Assembly: GCA_963717195.1 (NCBI GenBank)
Contig: CAVQVR010000006.1
Coordinates: 586,415 to 650,414, forward strand
Length of the DNA stretch: 64,000 nucleotides
Reading direction: 5' to 3'
From: JACDAE01 sp963717195
GTDB taxonomy: Bacteria; Chloroflexota; Ktedonobacteria; Ktedonobacterales; Ktedonobacteraceae
Shown: piece by piece, positions 9,086 through 19,278 of the stretch
Position numbering within the stretch: the first letter of the stretch is position 1
Layout: each line of letters starts with the position of its first letter
Notes under the pieces: model-generated
Told to the model about the DNA's origin: nothing
The model's database searches: none
What the model saw: the letters and a program-made list of their open reading frames with translations, nothing else
Program-made: the position numbers and the translations under genes

Positions 9086-10300
9086 ATGACTATCGCACAT
9101 TTTCTATCCTGGATACTTCTAGGAGTCGAGATATGCATTGCTCTCCCTATTGTCTATCTCTGCGTTTTGTGCTGCTCGGCACTCATTAGAACACACAAGA
9201 GAGCCAACGAGGCTGCCCAGGGTCACAATCAACCCCAGAACAACTTCGCGCTCCTGGTTCCAGCCCATGACGAGGAAATAATTCTAGGCACTCTGCTTGA
9301 GAGTCTTTCCCACCTTGACTATCCGCAAGATCTCTACACCGTTTATGTCATTGCCGATAACTGCACAGACACAACCGCCGACTTAGCACGCCAGTTTGCA
9401 GGAACGCGTGTCTATGAACGTTTCGATGAGAAAAAGCGCGGCAAAGGCTATGCGCTCAACTGGATGCTGCAAAAAATAGAAGATCAGACACATGATGCCT
9501 ATGTTATTCTGGATGCCGACTCAGTAGTAGAACCACTATTCCTGCGCCCCATGGACAGAGAATTGCAAAAAGGTGCCGAGGCATTGCAAGCACGCTACAC
9601 CGTTCTCAACATTACTAAATCGCCTACAACAGTCATACGCTGGATTGCACTCACATTGATGAACCATGTAAGGCCCCTGGGTAGAAACGGCATCGGAGGC
9701 TCTTCGACATTAACAGGCAACGGAATGTGCTTAAGTCGCTCCCTCCTGGCACGCCATCCCTGGCAAGCATTTGGGGTTACAGAAGACTACCAATACTACC
9801 TCACGCTTGTTCAACAGGGAGTGCGTGTGCGTTATGTACCAGAAGCTATCGTGAGTGCGCAGATGCCAATCACCTTTGACCAGATGCGCACACAGGATAT
9901 ACGCTGGGAAGCCTCCGAGCCTCAGCAATCACAATGGCAGATTGCCGGGCGACTTTTACGCGAGGGACTGCGCACAAAAAGCTTCGTGCGTATCGAGGCA
10001 TTGCTGGAGCTGCTTACTCCTCCTCTTTCCTCCATGATCGCAGCCTGTTTCCTTGTTTTTGTCGCAGCACTGTTTCTCCGCTCACCGCTAGAGATCGTAC
10101 TGGGCACTGCTCTCGTGGTCGGGCTTATAGCGTACATCGCCACTGCACTCTACCTGCTACGTGCTCCCAGGGCAACCTATAAAGTACTCTTACACACGCC
10201 TGGATTTATTCTCTGGAAGCTCTGGGTCTACTTCGTGCTCAGCAAGAGTCGCAAGCACAACCAGGAATGGGTACGTACCGCACGTACGCCTTCTTCTTAA
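9086..10300 (+). CDS. Membrane GT2-family glycosyltransferase
   Basis: 404 aa. An N-terminal transmembrane helix (about 8-32) is followed by a GT-A domain with LVPAHDEE, the DxD motif in ILDADS, a TEDYQY acid motif and QDIRW, which fits the QxxRW motif of processive GT2 enzymes. Two to three C-terminal hydrophobic helices follow (about 310-365). This layout resembles hyaluronan/cellulose-synthase-like and membrane-bound GT2 enzymes. AGGTGA precedes the ATG. It is separated by 7 bp from the upstream GT4 gene, in the same operon. Confidence 0.85.
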   Translation: MTIAHFLSWILLGVEICIALPIVYLCVLCCSALIRTHKRANEAAQGHNQPQNNFALLVPAHDEEIILGTLLESLSHLDYPQDLYTVYVIADNCTDTTADLARQFAGTRVYERFDEKKRGKGYALNWMLQKIEDQTHDAYVILDADSVVEPLFLRPMDRELQKGAEALQARYTVLNITKSPTTVIRWIALTLMNHVRPLGRNGIGGSSTLTGNGMCLSRSLLARHPWQAFGVTEDYQYYLTLVQQGVRVRYVPEAIVSAQMPITFDQMRTQDIRWEASEPQQSQWQIAGRLLREGLRTKSFVRIEALLELLTPPLSSMIAACFLVFVAALFLRSPLEIVLGTALVVGLIAYIATALYLLRAPRATYKVLLHTPGFILWKLWVYFVLSKSRKHNQEWVRTARTPSS

Positions 10301-10328
10301 TAGAAACGTGAAAGGGGTTTGAAAATCT

Positions 10329-11555
10329 ATGTCTTCGCTTCGTGTCTGTGCAATTACTTTTGATTGGTATCCTTTCGATGTGCTCGTACGCCGTACTGCT
10401 GAAGCTGCCGCCAGCGCTGGCTACACCTCAGATGTCATCTGCATGCGCCAACCAGGCCAGAGGACAGAAGAGATATGCGATGGAGTCCATGTCTATCGCA
10501 TCCCCATGTCACGCAGCTTTGGTCGCTCACTACCATTTACTATCCTCGAATGGACCATTTTTATGATCCGGGCAGGCATAAAAGTGGCACGCCTGCATCG
10601 CAAGCAAAGATACGATGTGATTCATGTCCATAATATGCCCGACTTCCTTGTTTTCTCAGCGCTTATTCCGAAGCTGAGGGGAGCAAAGGTGATCCTGGAG
10701 ATACAGGACGTTTCGCCTGAACTTATGGCCGCAAAAGCTGGAACTCGCCTGCGCAAACTTATCCTTCCCTTAGCAACATGGCAGGAGCACATTTCAGCTC
10801 TATTCGCACACCACATTATCACCGTTGGCTGGCCTTTCGAGCGCCTATTGCTCAAGCGCGGCATTCCAGCAGCAAAGATCACCAATATCCTCAATAGTGC
10901 CGACCCCAGGCTATTTCCAGCAGAACGTGGCACTGAAATTTCAATGGAAGCGCCCGGCAAGGACAACCCATTGATCTTGATGTATCACGGCACCATAGCG
11001 AAACGTAATGGCCTGGACATAGCTATTCAAGCACTTGCACAGGCACTACAGGTTGCACCATACATGCACCTGGATATTAAAGGACGCGGCGAGGCTATTC
11101 CTTCTTTAAAGCTTCTAGCTCGTGAACTCGGCATCAGCGAATACGTACGTTTCTCCGATCCCTGTCCATCCGAAGAGCTGGTCGATTTCGTACTGCACGG
11201 AGATATCGGCATCATCCCTTATCGCTCCGATGGCTTCATGGACCTCGTTCTACCAACAAAGGCATACGAATTCGCTTTGATGCGCCGCCCCATGATCGCT
11301 TCAGAGACACCCGCGATCCGCTCGATGTTCCGACCCGAATCACTCATATTATGTGAACCAGCTAACGTAGATAGTTTTGCTGCTGCAATTATTGATCTCT
11401 ACCAGCACCCTGAGAAGCGTCTGCATATGATTAACGAGGCCGCGAAAGACTACACACCATATCGTTGGGAGGTCATGGCCGAGCGCTATCAACAGTTGCT
11501 TCTCACGCTTGCGCAGCAGGATAGCAAGCGCAAGGAGTTGCTTAACGCTCTGTAA
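10329..11555 (+). CDS. GT4-family glycosyltransferase
   Basis: 408 aa, GT-B fold. The N-terminal domain contains YDVIHVHNMPDFL, common in this family. The C-terminal domain has LMYHGTIAKRNGLDIAIQAL, a donor-site region (IKGRGEAIPSLK) and a late LPTKAYEFALMRRPMI segment carrying the acidic EX7E-like position. AAAGGGG precedes the start. It is the last gene of the rightward exopolysaccharide operon; its stop codon lies only 2 bp from the stop of the convergent methyltransferase, leaving no room for a separate terminator. Confidence 0.85.
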   Translation: MSSLRVCAITFDWYPFDVLVRRTAEAAASAGYTSDVICMRQPGQRTEEICDGVHVYRIPMSRSFGRSLPFTILEWTIFMIRAGIKVARLHRKQRYDVIHVHNMPDFLVFSALIPKLRGAKVILEIQDVSPELMAAKAGTRLRKLILPLATWQEHISALFAHHIITVGWPFERLLLKRGIPAAKITNILNSADPRLFPAERGTEISMEAPGKDNPLILMYHGTIAKRNGLDIAIQALAQALQVAPYMHLDIKGRGEAIPSLKLLARELGISEYVRFSDPCPSEELVDFVLHGDIGIIPYRSDGFMDLVLPTKAYEFALMRRPMIASETPAIRSMFRPESLILCEPANVDSFAAAIIDLYQHPEKRLHMINEAAKDYTPYRWEVMAERYQQLLLTLAQQDSKRKELLNAL

Positions 11556-11557
11556 TC

Positions 11558-12253
11558 CTATCTTGCCAATACCAACAGACTAAACCCGCCTAGCAAATGA
11601 GCAGCCAGATCTTGATTGAGAGTGAACAGGAATTTGCGTGGATAGTTAAGAAGCTTTCTACGCAGCATATCCGTTGGAATCTCAATCGCTCTAGAAGTAT
11701 AGAAGCTATCGAGCACTTCATACCCTGCATCCTGCAACAATGCAATGGCGATCTCTCTGGTGAAGAAGTGGATATGCCCATAGCTATCATGCACATGCAA
11801 TAAGCCATCCGGGCGTAAAACCGTCTGCACTGATAGATCAAGCGGAATATGGAGTATTTTATATTGACTCTTTGGCTGTATTGCTCTCAAAAAACTAAAA
11901 AAATCTTCAAGATGCTCGATAACATCCATCACCAGCAAGAGATTAAAAGCTACATCCTGCTCTTGCCGAATATCAGCCAGTTTGAAGTGAAGCTGCTCAT
12001 TCGCCCTTGATGCACTCATAGCTATTGCCTGGGGAGAAATGTCGTATCCCCATAAGATACAACGATCATTCACCCGCTTCTGAAGCTCCCTCAAAACCTC
12101 ACCTGCTCCACAACCAACGTCACAGATAGTCTCAGGCACCAGATTATGCAACCTCAACATGCGGCTAATCTGCAGCGCTTTCCAGGCCGACTCCTCCACA
12201 TGCCAGCCAGGATTTTTCTCCAGGTATGTTCCGTCTTTATATCGATCTTCCAA
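11558..12253 (-). CDS. Class I SAM-dependent methyltransferase
   Basis: 231 aa. Motif I is CDVGCGAGEVL (SAM binding), followed by an acidic residue at the end of strand 2 (WGYDIS) and the motif around LLVMDVIEHLEDF, typical of UbiG/COQ5-like and sugar methyltransferases. The start is TTG with GAGAG about 7 nt upstream. It faces the glycosyltransferase operon, so it probably methylates a sugar or lipid in the same pathway, although nothing in the sequence fixes the substrate. A glycine-rich, hydrophobic C-terminus (HLLGGFSLLVLAR) is common in polysaccharide-cluster methyltransferases. Confidence 0.8.
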   Translation of the reverse strand: MEDRYKDGTYLEKNPGWHVEESAWKALQISRMLRLHNLVPETICDVGCGAGEVLRELQKRVNDRCILWGYDISPQAIAMSASRANEQLHFKLADIRQEQDVAFNLLLVMDVIEHLEDFFSFLRAIQPKSQYKILHIPLDLSVQTVLRPDGLLHVHDSYGHIHFFTREIAIALLQDAGYEVLDSFYTSRAIEIPTDMLRRKLLNYPRKFLFTLNQDLAAHLLGGFSLLVLAR

Positions 12254-12683
12254 GTGATACTCTCTTTCTTAATGTCTACAGGATAGACGCTACCAGCACC
12301 TGCCACATATCCTCTTCCACAGGTAACATTCTATCTGTTCACAGATGAAATGTAGAACATTTTCTATGTAATTATGGCACTATTAGTGTTCAGAGAATAT
12401 AGATAAACTTAGCGTAGGTGTAACTTCTTGTTCTTTGTGTTCATACCTGAGCTTCAATCTAACCAGGTTTTTTAAGCGCAGTGCTTATCATAGCTATTGC
12501 AAGACGGGAGACGATACGGGACTGAACGTGTCCTCAGGCCCAACGAACCATACACCGTTAGTCCCATACCTCTTGACACCTTTCCCTCTAATACTATACA
12601 TTGCTTATCACATATATCAATATATCTATCTCATAACCTTTTCTATGCACGGCTTATGGATATGCACACATGAGGGATGTGAA
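12254..12683. other. Intergenic region without a supported gene
   Basis: This stretch lies between the methyltransferase start and the lipoprotein start. It is AT-rich. The frame of the downstream gene is open back to 12435, but the added residues look non-coding and ATG 12684 has the better ribosome site. No clear promoter hexamers or strong hairpin were seen. Confidence 0.5.
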
Positions 12684-14421
12684 ATGCACAAGAAACCAGA
12701 TTATGGACAGAGCCTTCTTCATTTCCGCAAGCACAAAACTATGCAGCATGCAACTCGAGCAGTACTTACGCTTCTGCTATTGAGTATCATGGCTACCCTG
12801 CTCAGCGCATGCAATGGCAGCGATCCTCAGGCGCAACAGCAAGCAAACCAGAATCGGGCCTCGCTCGATCAAACGCTCCACTATGCGCAGACCATTGGTA
12901 CACCCGCTACTGATTTGAAGCCGGTTCTTACTCAAGAGCAGTCAATCAAGGCAACTCAGGTTCCCTTTGCACTCTTTAATGGTACAGCTGTTACCGATTA
13001 CTATCAGAATGTTGCGACACGCTACAAACAGCTCACAATACAGACGCAAGGGATTATTGATGTCTGTACTCAGCAAACGGCACAGCAAGCGCAAGATAAC
13101 TTAGGCACCTTGCAGCAAACGTTGGCCGCCAAACAACATTCTGGCCTGCCACTGAATGCGCTCACTCAGCTCTATAACCAGAATCAGGCGAGTATGCAAA
13201 AAGCGCATCTGCCGAAAGATTTCGCAGCTATCAGTACCAGCGTCATGAGTGCGGTCTCTACCATTACAATGCTGCCGGATAGTATGGACAAGTTGCAAAC
13301 GCTCGACCAGGTGATCTTGCTTATGAAGCAGGGGAACCAGGATGTCACAGCTCTGCAAAAGAACTATGACGATGATGAAAACATCGTGGACAATGCGACG
13401 ACACCGGACACTCTCAAGCAAGTCAACCAGACTATCGATGCACAAAACCAGCAAGCAACATCAATGTTCGTACAGGCGATCCCTGTGCTGACAAAAGCTA
13501 GAGTAGATGAGCTGAGTAAGGCGATTCAGCAACTCAAGCAGGACGGTATCGATACGACCAGCTATCAAAAGAAACTCTGACACAGCCAACGCTCAAATGG
13601 CAAACGTCAAAACGATGCAGGACTTCCAGACTTTCTCAAAACAGATCGATAGCGACCTGGCCGCCATGCAAGGTGATCTACTGAAAGGTCAGGCCGCCAG
13701 CCTGATCAAGCAATTTCATACGGAGGTCGCCAATTGGGGCAATGCACATCAGTACTTTGATAAGTATAATGGAGTCACCTATCCTCTCGATGGTCCCTAC
13801 ATGGCCAAGGGTATCGGCGAAGATCTGGATAGGGAACTGGCCAATGCCGTAACAGCCACGGATTTCCAGCAGGTCGTGACTGATACGCAAAACGCCAGCT
13901 TCCACCTGCATATGATGGAAGCAGATGCCCAGGACAGCACACCTTATAGTCAGGTGCATGCGACTGACCAGAAGTTGTTGGACTACTACAAATTGAATTC
14001 TTCGCAGGTCATTGTCGTCTCCTTCATTGAAGAAGCATTGCGCGTCTACGAGAATGGCAAACTGGTGCGCTCCTTCCTGATCACGGCTGGTCGCCCAGAA
14101 TTACCACCTGTGCCGGGCTTGTGGACTCCGCTGTGGCGTTTAACGAATACAACATTTAAATCGCCATATCCAAAGGGTTCTCCCTACTGGTATCCCGATA
14201 CGCCGATCAATTACGCGATTTTGTATCACGAGGGTGGCTACTATCTGCATGATTCGTGGTGGCGCAATAATTACGGTCCCGATACGCAGTTCTATCACAT
14301 TGACTCAAGCGGCAATGTGAGTGCGGATTATGGCACACACGGCTGCATCAATATACAAGAGGATGACGCGGCATGGCTCTATGACAATACGAGCTATAGT
14401 ACGCAAATCGTTATGTATTAA
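12684..14421 (+). pseudogene. L,D-transpeptidase (YkuD) lipoprotein split by a one-base insertion near 13578
   Basis: The first part (12684-13580) starts at an ATG with GAGGGA 6 nt upstream and has a lipoprotein signal ending in LLSAC, followed by a Gln-rich helical region. It stops at TGA 13578-13580. The next frame continues without a break and has the catalytic YkuD domain: HDSWW, then THGCINI with the nucleophile Cys. Removing one T from CTCT at 13575-13578 fuses the halves (KKL-DTANAQM) into 578 aa. YkuD enzymes form 3-3 cross-links in peptidoglycan or attach surface proteins. The isolated second half would have no export signal, so it would not work alone. The frameshift is either a real mutation or a sequencing error. 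Confidence 0.8.
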
Positions 14422-14434
14422 CACTAACGTTAAC

Positions 14435-14510
14435 GTAGGGGCCAGATTTAGCGTGCCCAGGTGTCACTATAGGATCAGTGACACCTGGGCACGCTAAATC
14501 TGGCCCCTAC
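14435..14510. terminator. Perfect 34-bp inverted repeat between convergent genes
   Basis: Arms 14435-14468 and 14477-14510 with an 8-nt loop sit exactly between two converging genes, where a bidirectional terminator is expected. The arm starts GTAGGGGCCAGATTTA, the same block seen at 51714, 51834 and 61055. Confidence 0.8.
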
Positions 14511-14521
14511 ACGAACCTCTT

Positions 14522-15568
14522 CTACCCCAGATGTTTATACACATACGCGCCCAACGGCCCTGCCACTGCTAACGGTAGCTTACGCCAGTTATTTGTAAGC
14601 ACGCGATACTTCCAGCTACTCTCCGAAGTGGATGCCAGACCAGCAGTCTGCGGATAATAATAATAAGGCATAGGCTCCTGGACAGCCCCCCAACGTCGTT
14701 TAAACTCCATCAGCCCCGCGTTATTGCAGGCCGTGCGCCCAAGATCTAGCGATGTATAGCTGTTCATACTCCCCCAGGTGATTGCTTCCCAGAAAAGTAG
14801 ATTGTTGGGAGCTAGCTTCAGATAGTTTTCATCAGAAGCTCCATACGCATAATGGAGCGTGGAACCCGCTGCGAAGAGAATAATACCAGCAATGGGCGTT
14901 CCTTCAGATTCAGCCAGCAACAGACGCATTGTTCCGCTCTCCGCGAATGTATCCCACAACGTAAGAAAGTAGTTCCGCGCCTGGGCAGGCATCCCATGTT
15001 TCTTCGTACGCGTGTTGAGATGAAGCCTGTAATAGATATCCATATCTTCACGACTCTGTGCCGTACGTACCTGTACGCCTGCTTTCTGCGATTTTTTGAT
15101 CTGATGCTGCACTGGCTTACGTAGAGCAGACCATGCCTCCTCAGCACTGGCTGAGAGCGGCAATATCCAGTTCACATATAAATTGTTCATGCTAAAATCT
15201 GAGCGTTTCTCCAACACCTCGCTAACCCCTGAACGCAGTTCCAGGTATTTCACGTTCTTTGCCTGCGCTATATGAAGTGCCTGCTCGATTAATTGGGTAG
15301 CACCCGCTTCATCAACAGCAAGCAGAGGGCAATAATCTGAAAACGGAAGAGATACCAGGCGCCGCCCCGTCAACGGACTCTTGATGAAACAGAGTGGAAG
15401 GAAACCCGTAATTTGCCCATCCGCGTTCGTGGTCGTTAGAGGAATAATCTGGTATCCATAGAACGTGGTGAGCAGCTTCAACCAGCGTGCATCGTAGTAG
15501 AACAGGTTTCTCACCTGTTCTTCAAGATGCTCACTCCAGGAGGTGTTGATTGGGAATGCATCGATCAT
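14522..15568 (-). CDS. FemAB/GNAT-fold acyl- or aminoacyltransferase-like protein
   Basis: 348 aa from ATG 15568; the frame is open to 15640 but that would overlap the upstream gene, and AGGGAAAAG lies just before 15568. The sequence has the pattern of FemAB-like/BioF2-type acetyltransferases: LPFSDYCPLL, a central ALRKPVQHQIKKSQKAGV segment, LAESEGTPIAGIILF, then HYAYGAS and LDLGRT. Relatives attach amino acids to peptidoglycan or work in exopolysaccharide/exosortase-linked clusters. It is last in the leftward operon and follows an ATP-grasp gene by 22 bp, suggesting joint modification of a surface polymer. The substrate is unknown. Confidence 0.75.
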   Translation of the reverse strand: MIDAFPINTSWSEHLEEQVRNLFYYDARWLKLLTTFYGYQIIPLTTTNADGQITGFLPLCFIKSPLTGRRLVSLPFSDYCPLLAVDEAGATQLIEQALHIAQAKNVKYLELRSGVSEVLEKRSDFSMNNLYVNWILPLSASAEEAWSALRKPVQHQIKKSQKAGVQVRTAQSREDMDIYYRLHLNTRTKKHGMPAQARNYFLTLWDTFAESGTMRLLLAESEGTPIAGIILFAAGSTLHYAYGASDENYLKLAPNNLLFWEAITWGSMNSYTSLDLGRTACNNAGLMEFKRRWGAVQEPMPYYYYPQTAGLASTSESSWKYRVLTNNWRKLPLAVAGPLGAYVYKHLG

Positions 15569-15590
15569 GGTTCTTTTCCCTTTTACAGAC

Positions 15591-16787
15591 TTATTTGTGT
15601 TTACGCTTTGCCGCTCCCCGGATAGTTCGTGAACTGGCAATCAGGAAATCCCCTAATGTGGGTACTGGATCGCGCCAATCGAAGACAGAAAATGCAGTTT
15701 TGCCGCGTAAAGACTTCAAGTAGGCATATGGCGTCGTAATTCCTGCTCGTATCTCTTGCAACCCGGCTGGAAGGTCTGTTAACATGCGAATCCAATGCGT
15801 TCCATAACGGGGACTGGTAGAAAGCGCTACCGTCTCCTGCCCCACGACAGCACAATACTGCATATAGGGAAAATCCAGCCCACAGGCAATGCAGAGCGTA
15901 TGCCAACCCCACGGACGCACATTGATATCGAGCAGTTTGTACTGCTGATCACGCCGATCATACTTGAACTCAACCTCGACCATCCCAGAAACACGCATAT
16001 GTAAAAGAAGCTTTTCAGCCAGCTCAAAGAGTTCCGGGACAGGTACAGCCTCAACGAAACTACTACCCAACCCATAGTCGATAGGATATTGACGCGTTCG
16101 CTGCGCCGTCATTCCGGTGAGAATACGCCCTTCCTCACAGAAAACCGCGGCAGAAAACTGCGTGCGTCCATCGCCCGGAATAATCTCCTGCACCATTACT
16201 TCATCGGCAGGAATAGTTTTTACCACAGTACGGTACTGCTCAAGGAGTTCCTCGCGCGAACTAGCTGGCAGTGCTTTGAGGCGTGTTGCATATTGAAATT
16301 TTACTGAGATGGCTGGCTTAATAATCACAGGGAACATAATATCGAGCGCAGCCAGTTCGTCCTCATTAGCCGGATAGTAGGTACCAGGGCAGGGCACGCC
16401 GACCTCGTGAGCCATACGATATGTCAGGCGCTTATCGTTCGCCCACTGGATCACGCTCCAATCTTGCGTCACGAGGCGATAGACCTGTGACAGCAACGGT
16501 GCATTGCACGACACAAGTTGCACGACTTCATCTTGCGTAGGAAAGAGCACCCACTGCTCAAGATGATAGTGCTTGCCTATGCTCAACAAAAATGGCACAA
16601 ACGCCTCGTCATCCATATGTCCACGCCAATGAAAGCGCTTCACAACATAACGCGAAAACCAGGCTGAACGGGGCGTATCGTCGATGACGATGCACGGTAT
16701 TCCCCGTTTCCCCAGACTCCTTACCACTCCCAGAGCCTTAAAATCGCTTCCCAGCAAGACAACGCCCCGTTTTTCACGTTGATACAT
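15591..16787 (-). CDS. ATP-grasp family ligase
   Basis: 398 aa. It begins with a small Rossmann-like region (GVVLLGSDFKALGVVRSLG), followed by an ATP-grasp fold: FPVIIKPAIS (nucleotide lysine), VMVQEIIPGDG, and the metal-binding segment MVEVEFKYD with DINVRPWGW. ATP-grasp enzymes join a carboxylate to an amine through an acyl phosphate. Similar proteins sit in polysaccharide clusters beside FemAB-like genes, so amino-acid decoration of a sugar is plausible but inferred. It precedes the FemAB-like gene in the same operon. Confidence 0.8.
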   Translation of the reverse strand: MYQREKRGVVLLGSDFKALGVVRSLGKRGIPCIVIDDTPRSAWFSRYVVKRFHWRGHMDDEAFVPFLLSIGKHYHLEQWVLFPTQDEVVQLVSCNAPLLSQVYRLVTQDWSVIQWANDKRLTYRMAHEVGVPCPGTYYPANEDELAALDIMFPVIIKPAISVKFQYATRLKALPASSREELLEQYRTVVKTIPADEVMVQEIIPGDGRTQFSAAVFCEEGRILTGMTAQRTRQYPIDYGLGSSFVEAVPVPELFELAEKLLLHMRVSGMVEVEFKYDRRDQQYKLLDINVRPWGWHTLCIACGLDFPYMQYCAVVGQETVALSTSPRYGTHWIRMLTDLPAGLQEIRAGITTPYAYLKSLRGKTAFSVFDWRDPVPTLGDFLIASSRTIRGAAKRKHK

Positions 16788-16811
16788 ATGCTATCCTTCT
16801 TCTTTAGAGTA

Positions 16812-18014
16812 CTACACCTTCACCAATATATCGGATGTGTATGTCGTCGTGCGTGCAACATGCTGCGCGATCTCGTGAGCAGCGGCACCAGCACCTGCGA
16901 CAAAGCGACAGATCGGCCCGAAGGTAAACCCGGATAGAGCACCCACAAAGTAGAGGCGGGGGACGGAAGATTCAAACGAGGTATTCTGCACCGGAGAACC
17001 ATCCTGTGTCAATACCTTCTGGCGCAATTCAGGGGCGATAAACTTTAACGTGTCAATATCAGCCTGATAGCCTGTACCGAGGAAGAGATGGTCGATTTCA
17101 CGCGTCGTTCCATCGCTCAGTTCACAATGCAGCCCTTCTCCCTGTGGGGTAGCCTTCACAATACTCGTCTCAGGCGTCAGGCGTACCTTGCCTTCTACAC
17201 GCGAACGTAACCACTGAGCACCAGCTGGCCGTACAGCACGCCTGTCTATCGAGTCACGCATTTTATCTGGAAGACGGCTGAAGAGCTGAGGATAAGCGAT
17301 CACCCAGTTCAATCCTGGAGGGCCAACATCACTGGGCGGATAGAAGATGTGACGTGCCGGACCAGTGCGATCATACAATTTGCGATTAATCCAGATGATC
17401 GGCCCGCGTGCAATTACCTCAACGGTCGCACCCGCCTCGTACAGTAAAGCGGCATACTCTAGAGCGCTCTGCCCCCTGCCTACGACAGCAACGTTGCGCC
17501 CTTTAAACTCCGTTAGATCAGTATGTTCCTGGGTATGCGAGGCCAACGAGGAAGGAAGGTTGCGTGCAAACTCCGGAATATTGGCAAAAGATGCAATTCC
17601 GGTAGCAACAACGACATGACTGGCATCGACACTACGCCCATCAGCAAGATCAAGGTGAAAACGCTCTCCATCATGTCTTAACGACCGCACATATGTAGGA
17701 TCGATATCAGGAACAGCGTGTTCCTGGAACCAACGGCAATAATCAAGGAAGAATGGAAGAGGAATGGGCCGTTGCTCACGAGATCCAATAGAGGCGGCAT
17801 ACCTGTTGAGGGTATACTTGCCGGCTGGATCTGAGAGACTCGCCGCGCTCCAGAACGACTTCAAGTACATATCCGCTGGCATCTTCTGCCAGAAGTCCAT
17901 TGTCTTTCCAAAAACGCGGGTGGGTATATTTTTCCCTCGTAGATGCGCCGCGATTGAGAGCCCGTAAGGGCCAGCTCCAATCACAACGGTAGTATCACTC
18001 TGCTTCACGCTCAT
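16812..18014 (-). CDS. FAD/NAD(P)-dependent oxidoreductase, flavin-monooxygenase-like
   Basis: 400 aa from ATG 18014, chosen because a strong AAGGAG lies just upstream (an open frame extends to 18053). The N-terminal FAD motif is VVIGAGPYGLSIAAHL and the second dinucleotide motif is VAVVGRGQSALEYAALL. FLGTGYQADID near residue 310 is the ATG/GTG-type motif of this superfamily, and the C-terminus has LYFVGALSGFTFGP. It resembles lysine/ornithine-N-monooxygenase-like and flavin-containing monooxygenases. It may oxidise a sugar or amine in the operon's pathway; the substrate is not identifiable. Confidence 0.8.
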   Translation of the reverse strand: MSVKQSDTTVVIGAGPYGLSIAAHLRGKNIPTRVFGKTMDFWQKMPADMYLKSFWSAASLSDPAGKYTLNRYAASIGSREQRPIPLPFFLDYCRWFQEHAVPDIDPTYVRSLRHDGERFHLDLADGRSVDASHVVVATGIASFANIPEFARNLPSSLASHTQEHTDLTEFKGRNVAVVGRGQSALEYAALLYEAGATVEVIARGPIIWINRKLYDRTGPARHIFYPPSDVGPPGLNWVIAYPQLFSRLPDKMRDSIDRRAVRPAGAQWLRSRVEGKVRLTPETSIVKATPQGEGLHCELSDGTTREIDHLFLGTGYQADIDTLKFIAPELRQKVLTQDGSPVQNTSFESSVPRLYFVGALSGFTFGPICRFVAGAGAAAHEIAQHVARTTTYTSDILVKV

Positions 18015-18131
18015 ATTCTCCTTTGCCACAATAATAAAAAGTGTTGAATACACAGTTCACTTGTCGCACATCGTTTATCATTCGTAAGATTACCATGCTC
18101 ATTTCTGAAAAGGCATGTCTGATCGGTTGAG

Positions 18132-18177
18132 ATGCAGGTTATTTCAACAATAACAGTATGAAAAATTAGACCTGCAT
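18132..18177. repeat. Short inverted repeat in the gap between flavoprotein and dehydrogenase genes
   Basis: Arms ATGCAGGT (18132-18139) and ACCTGCAT (18170-18177) are 8 bp with a 30-nt loop. The function is unknown; it may be a weak processing or attenuation structure within the leftward operon. Confidence 0.35.
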
Positions 18178-18200
18178 TTCCAGAAATCGAAACGTTTCTC

Positions 18201-19211
18201 TTACGCTACCAATGTTGTCGTATCGCGTCTCTCCTGCGCATCAAGCCTTTCCTGAGCTGATGCCAGCACCCGCACAACCCTCAGCCCGACACCACCATGC
18301 GCACGTGGTAACAATCCCGAACGAATGGAATTGGCGAAATCCTCACACTCAAGGCGTAATGGCTCAATCCAATCAATATGTGGAATGGTGATCTCCCCAA
18401 AGCGATAGGAAACGCCTGGATCTGCATGCACATCCGCACCTTTGTTGTAAATCTTTAACATCTCAGATGGATTCGTATCATCATAAACAACCATCCGTGC
18501 ATCACCGACAATCGTGACGCGCCGAATTTTACAGGGGTGCAGCCAGCTCACATGAACGTGAGCATGCATGCCGTCGGCGAAGTCAAGGTCCAGGTGAGCA
18601 ACATCATGGATATGTGGCTGCAAATGTGCATGAGCCTGCACCCGCACCTGCTCAGGTTCCTTTCCTAACAGGTAGAGCAGAATCGATATATCATGGGGAG
18701 CCAGATCCCAGATCACGTTAATATCGCTGCGGAATAGACCCAGATTCACCCGTTCCGTTTCTATAGAATAGATTTTGCCCAACTCACCACTTTGTATCAG
18801 CTTACGCAACTCATGGACAGCCGGACTATACTCAAAAGTATGACCCACCATGAGAATAAGATTGAGGTCCTGAGAGAGTGCAACCAGTTCTTCCGCTTCC
18901 GCAACGTTGGCCGTTAATGGCTTCTCCACCAGAACATGCTTGCCATGCAACAATGCTTCTTTCGCCAGGCGATAGTGAGTGCGCACAGGTGTTGCAATGA
19001 CGACTGCATCGACATCCGAACTAAACACATCTTCTAGCTGGGTCGTTGTCTGCATCCCGGGCTGCTGTAAAGAGATGCCTGCCAGACGGCGAGCATCGAG
19101 GTCCGCAATCATAGCAACAGAGGCATGGGGCAATGCATCAAGATTACGTGCAATCTTCGGCCCCCAATATCCCCAACCAATCACAGCAAAACGTAGTTCC
19201 TTTGTGTTCAT
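18201..19211 (-). CDS. Gfo/Idh/MocA-family sugar dehydrogenase
   Basis: 336 aa from ATG 19211, with GGGGGAA upstream; the frame extends to 19271 without a better ribosome site. The N-terminal Rossmann motif is AVIGWGYWGPKIARNL and the family signature is HVLVEKPL. Then come MVGHTFEYSPAV and DLAPHDISILLYLLG, the catalytic region of UDP-sugar 3-dehydrogenases such as WlbA. It lies 67 bp downstream of a DegT-type aminotransferase, a pairing used to make amino sugars at C3 of UDP-uronic acids. That pathway is inferred from family pairing. Confidence 0.85.
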   Translation of the reverse strand: MNTKELRFAVIGWGYWGPKIARNLDALPHASVAMIADLDARRLAGISLQQPGMQTTTQLEDVFSSDVDAVVIATPVRTHYRLAKEALLHGKHVLVEKPLTANVAEAEELVALSQDLNLILMVGHTFEYSPAVHELRKLIQSGELGKIYSIETERVNLGLFRSDINVIWDLAPHDISILLYLLGKEPEQVRVQAHAHLQPHIHDVAHLDLDFADGMHAHVHVSWLHPCKIRRVTIVGDARMVVYDDTNPSEMLKIYNKGADVHADPGVSYRFGEITIPHIDWIEPLRLECEDFANSIRSGLLPRAHGGVGLRVVRVLASAQERLDAQERRDTTTLVA

Positions 19212-19278
19212 GTGTTCCCCCTTTTTAGTACTTTTTCCTATGGAGTGGCAAAAGGCATATCCTTTCACCACTCAGAAT

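Noticed and set aside
12435..12683. N-terminal extension of the lipoprotein half
   Set aside because: The added residues look non-coding, and ATG 12684 has a good GAGGGA site followed by a proper lipoprotein signal.
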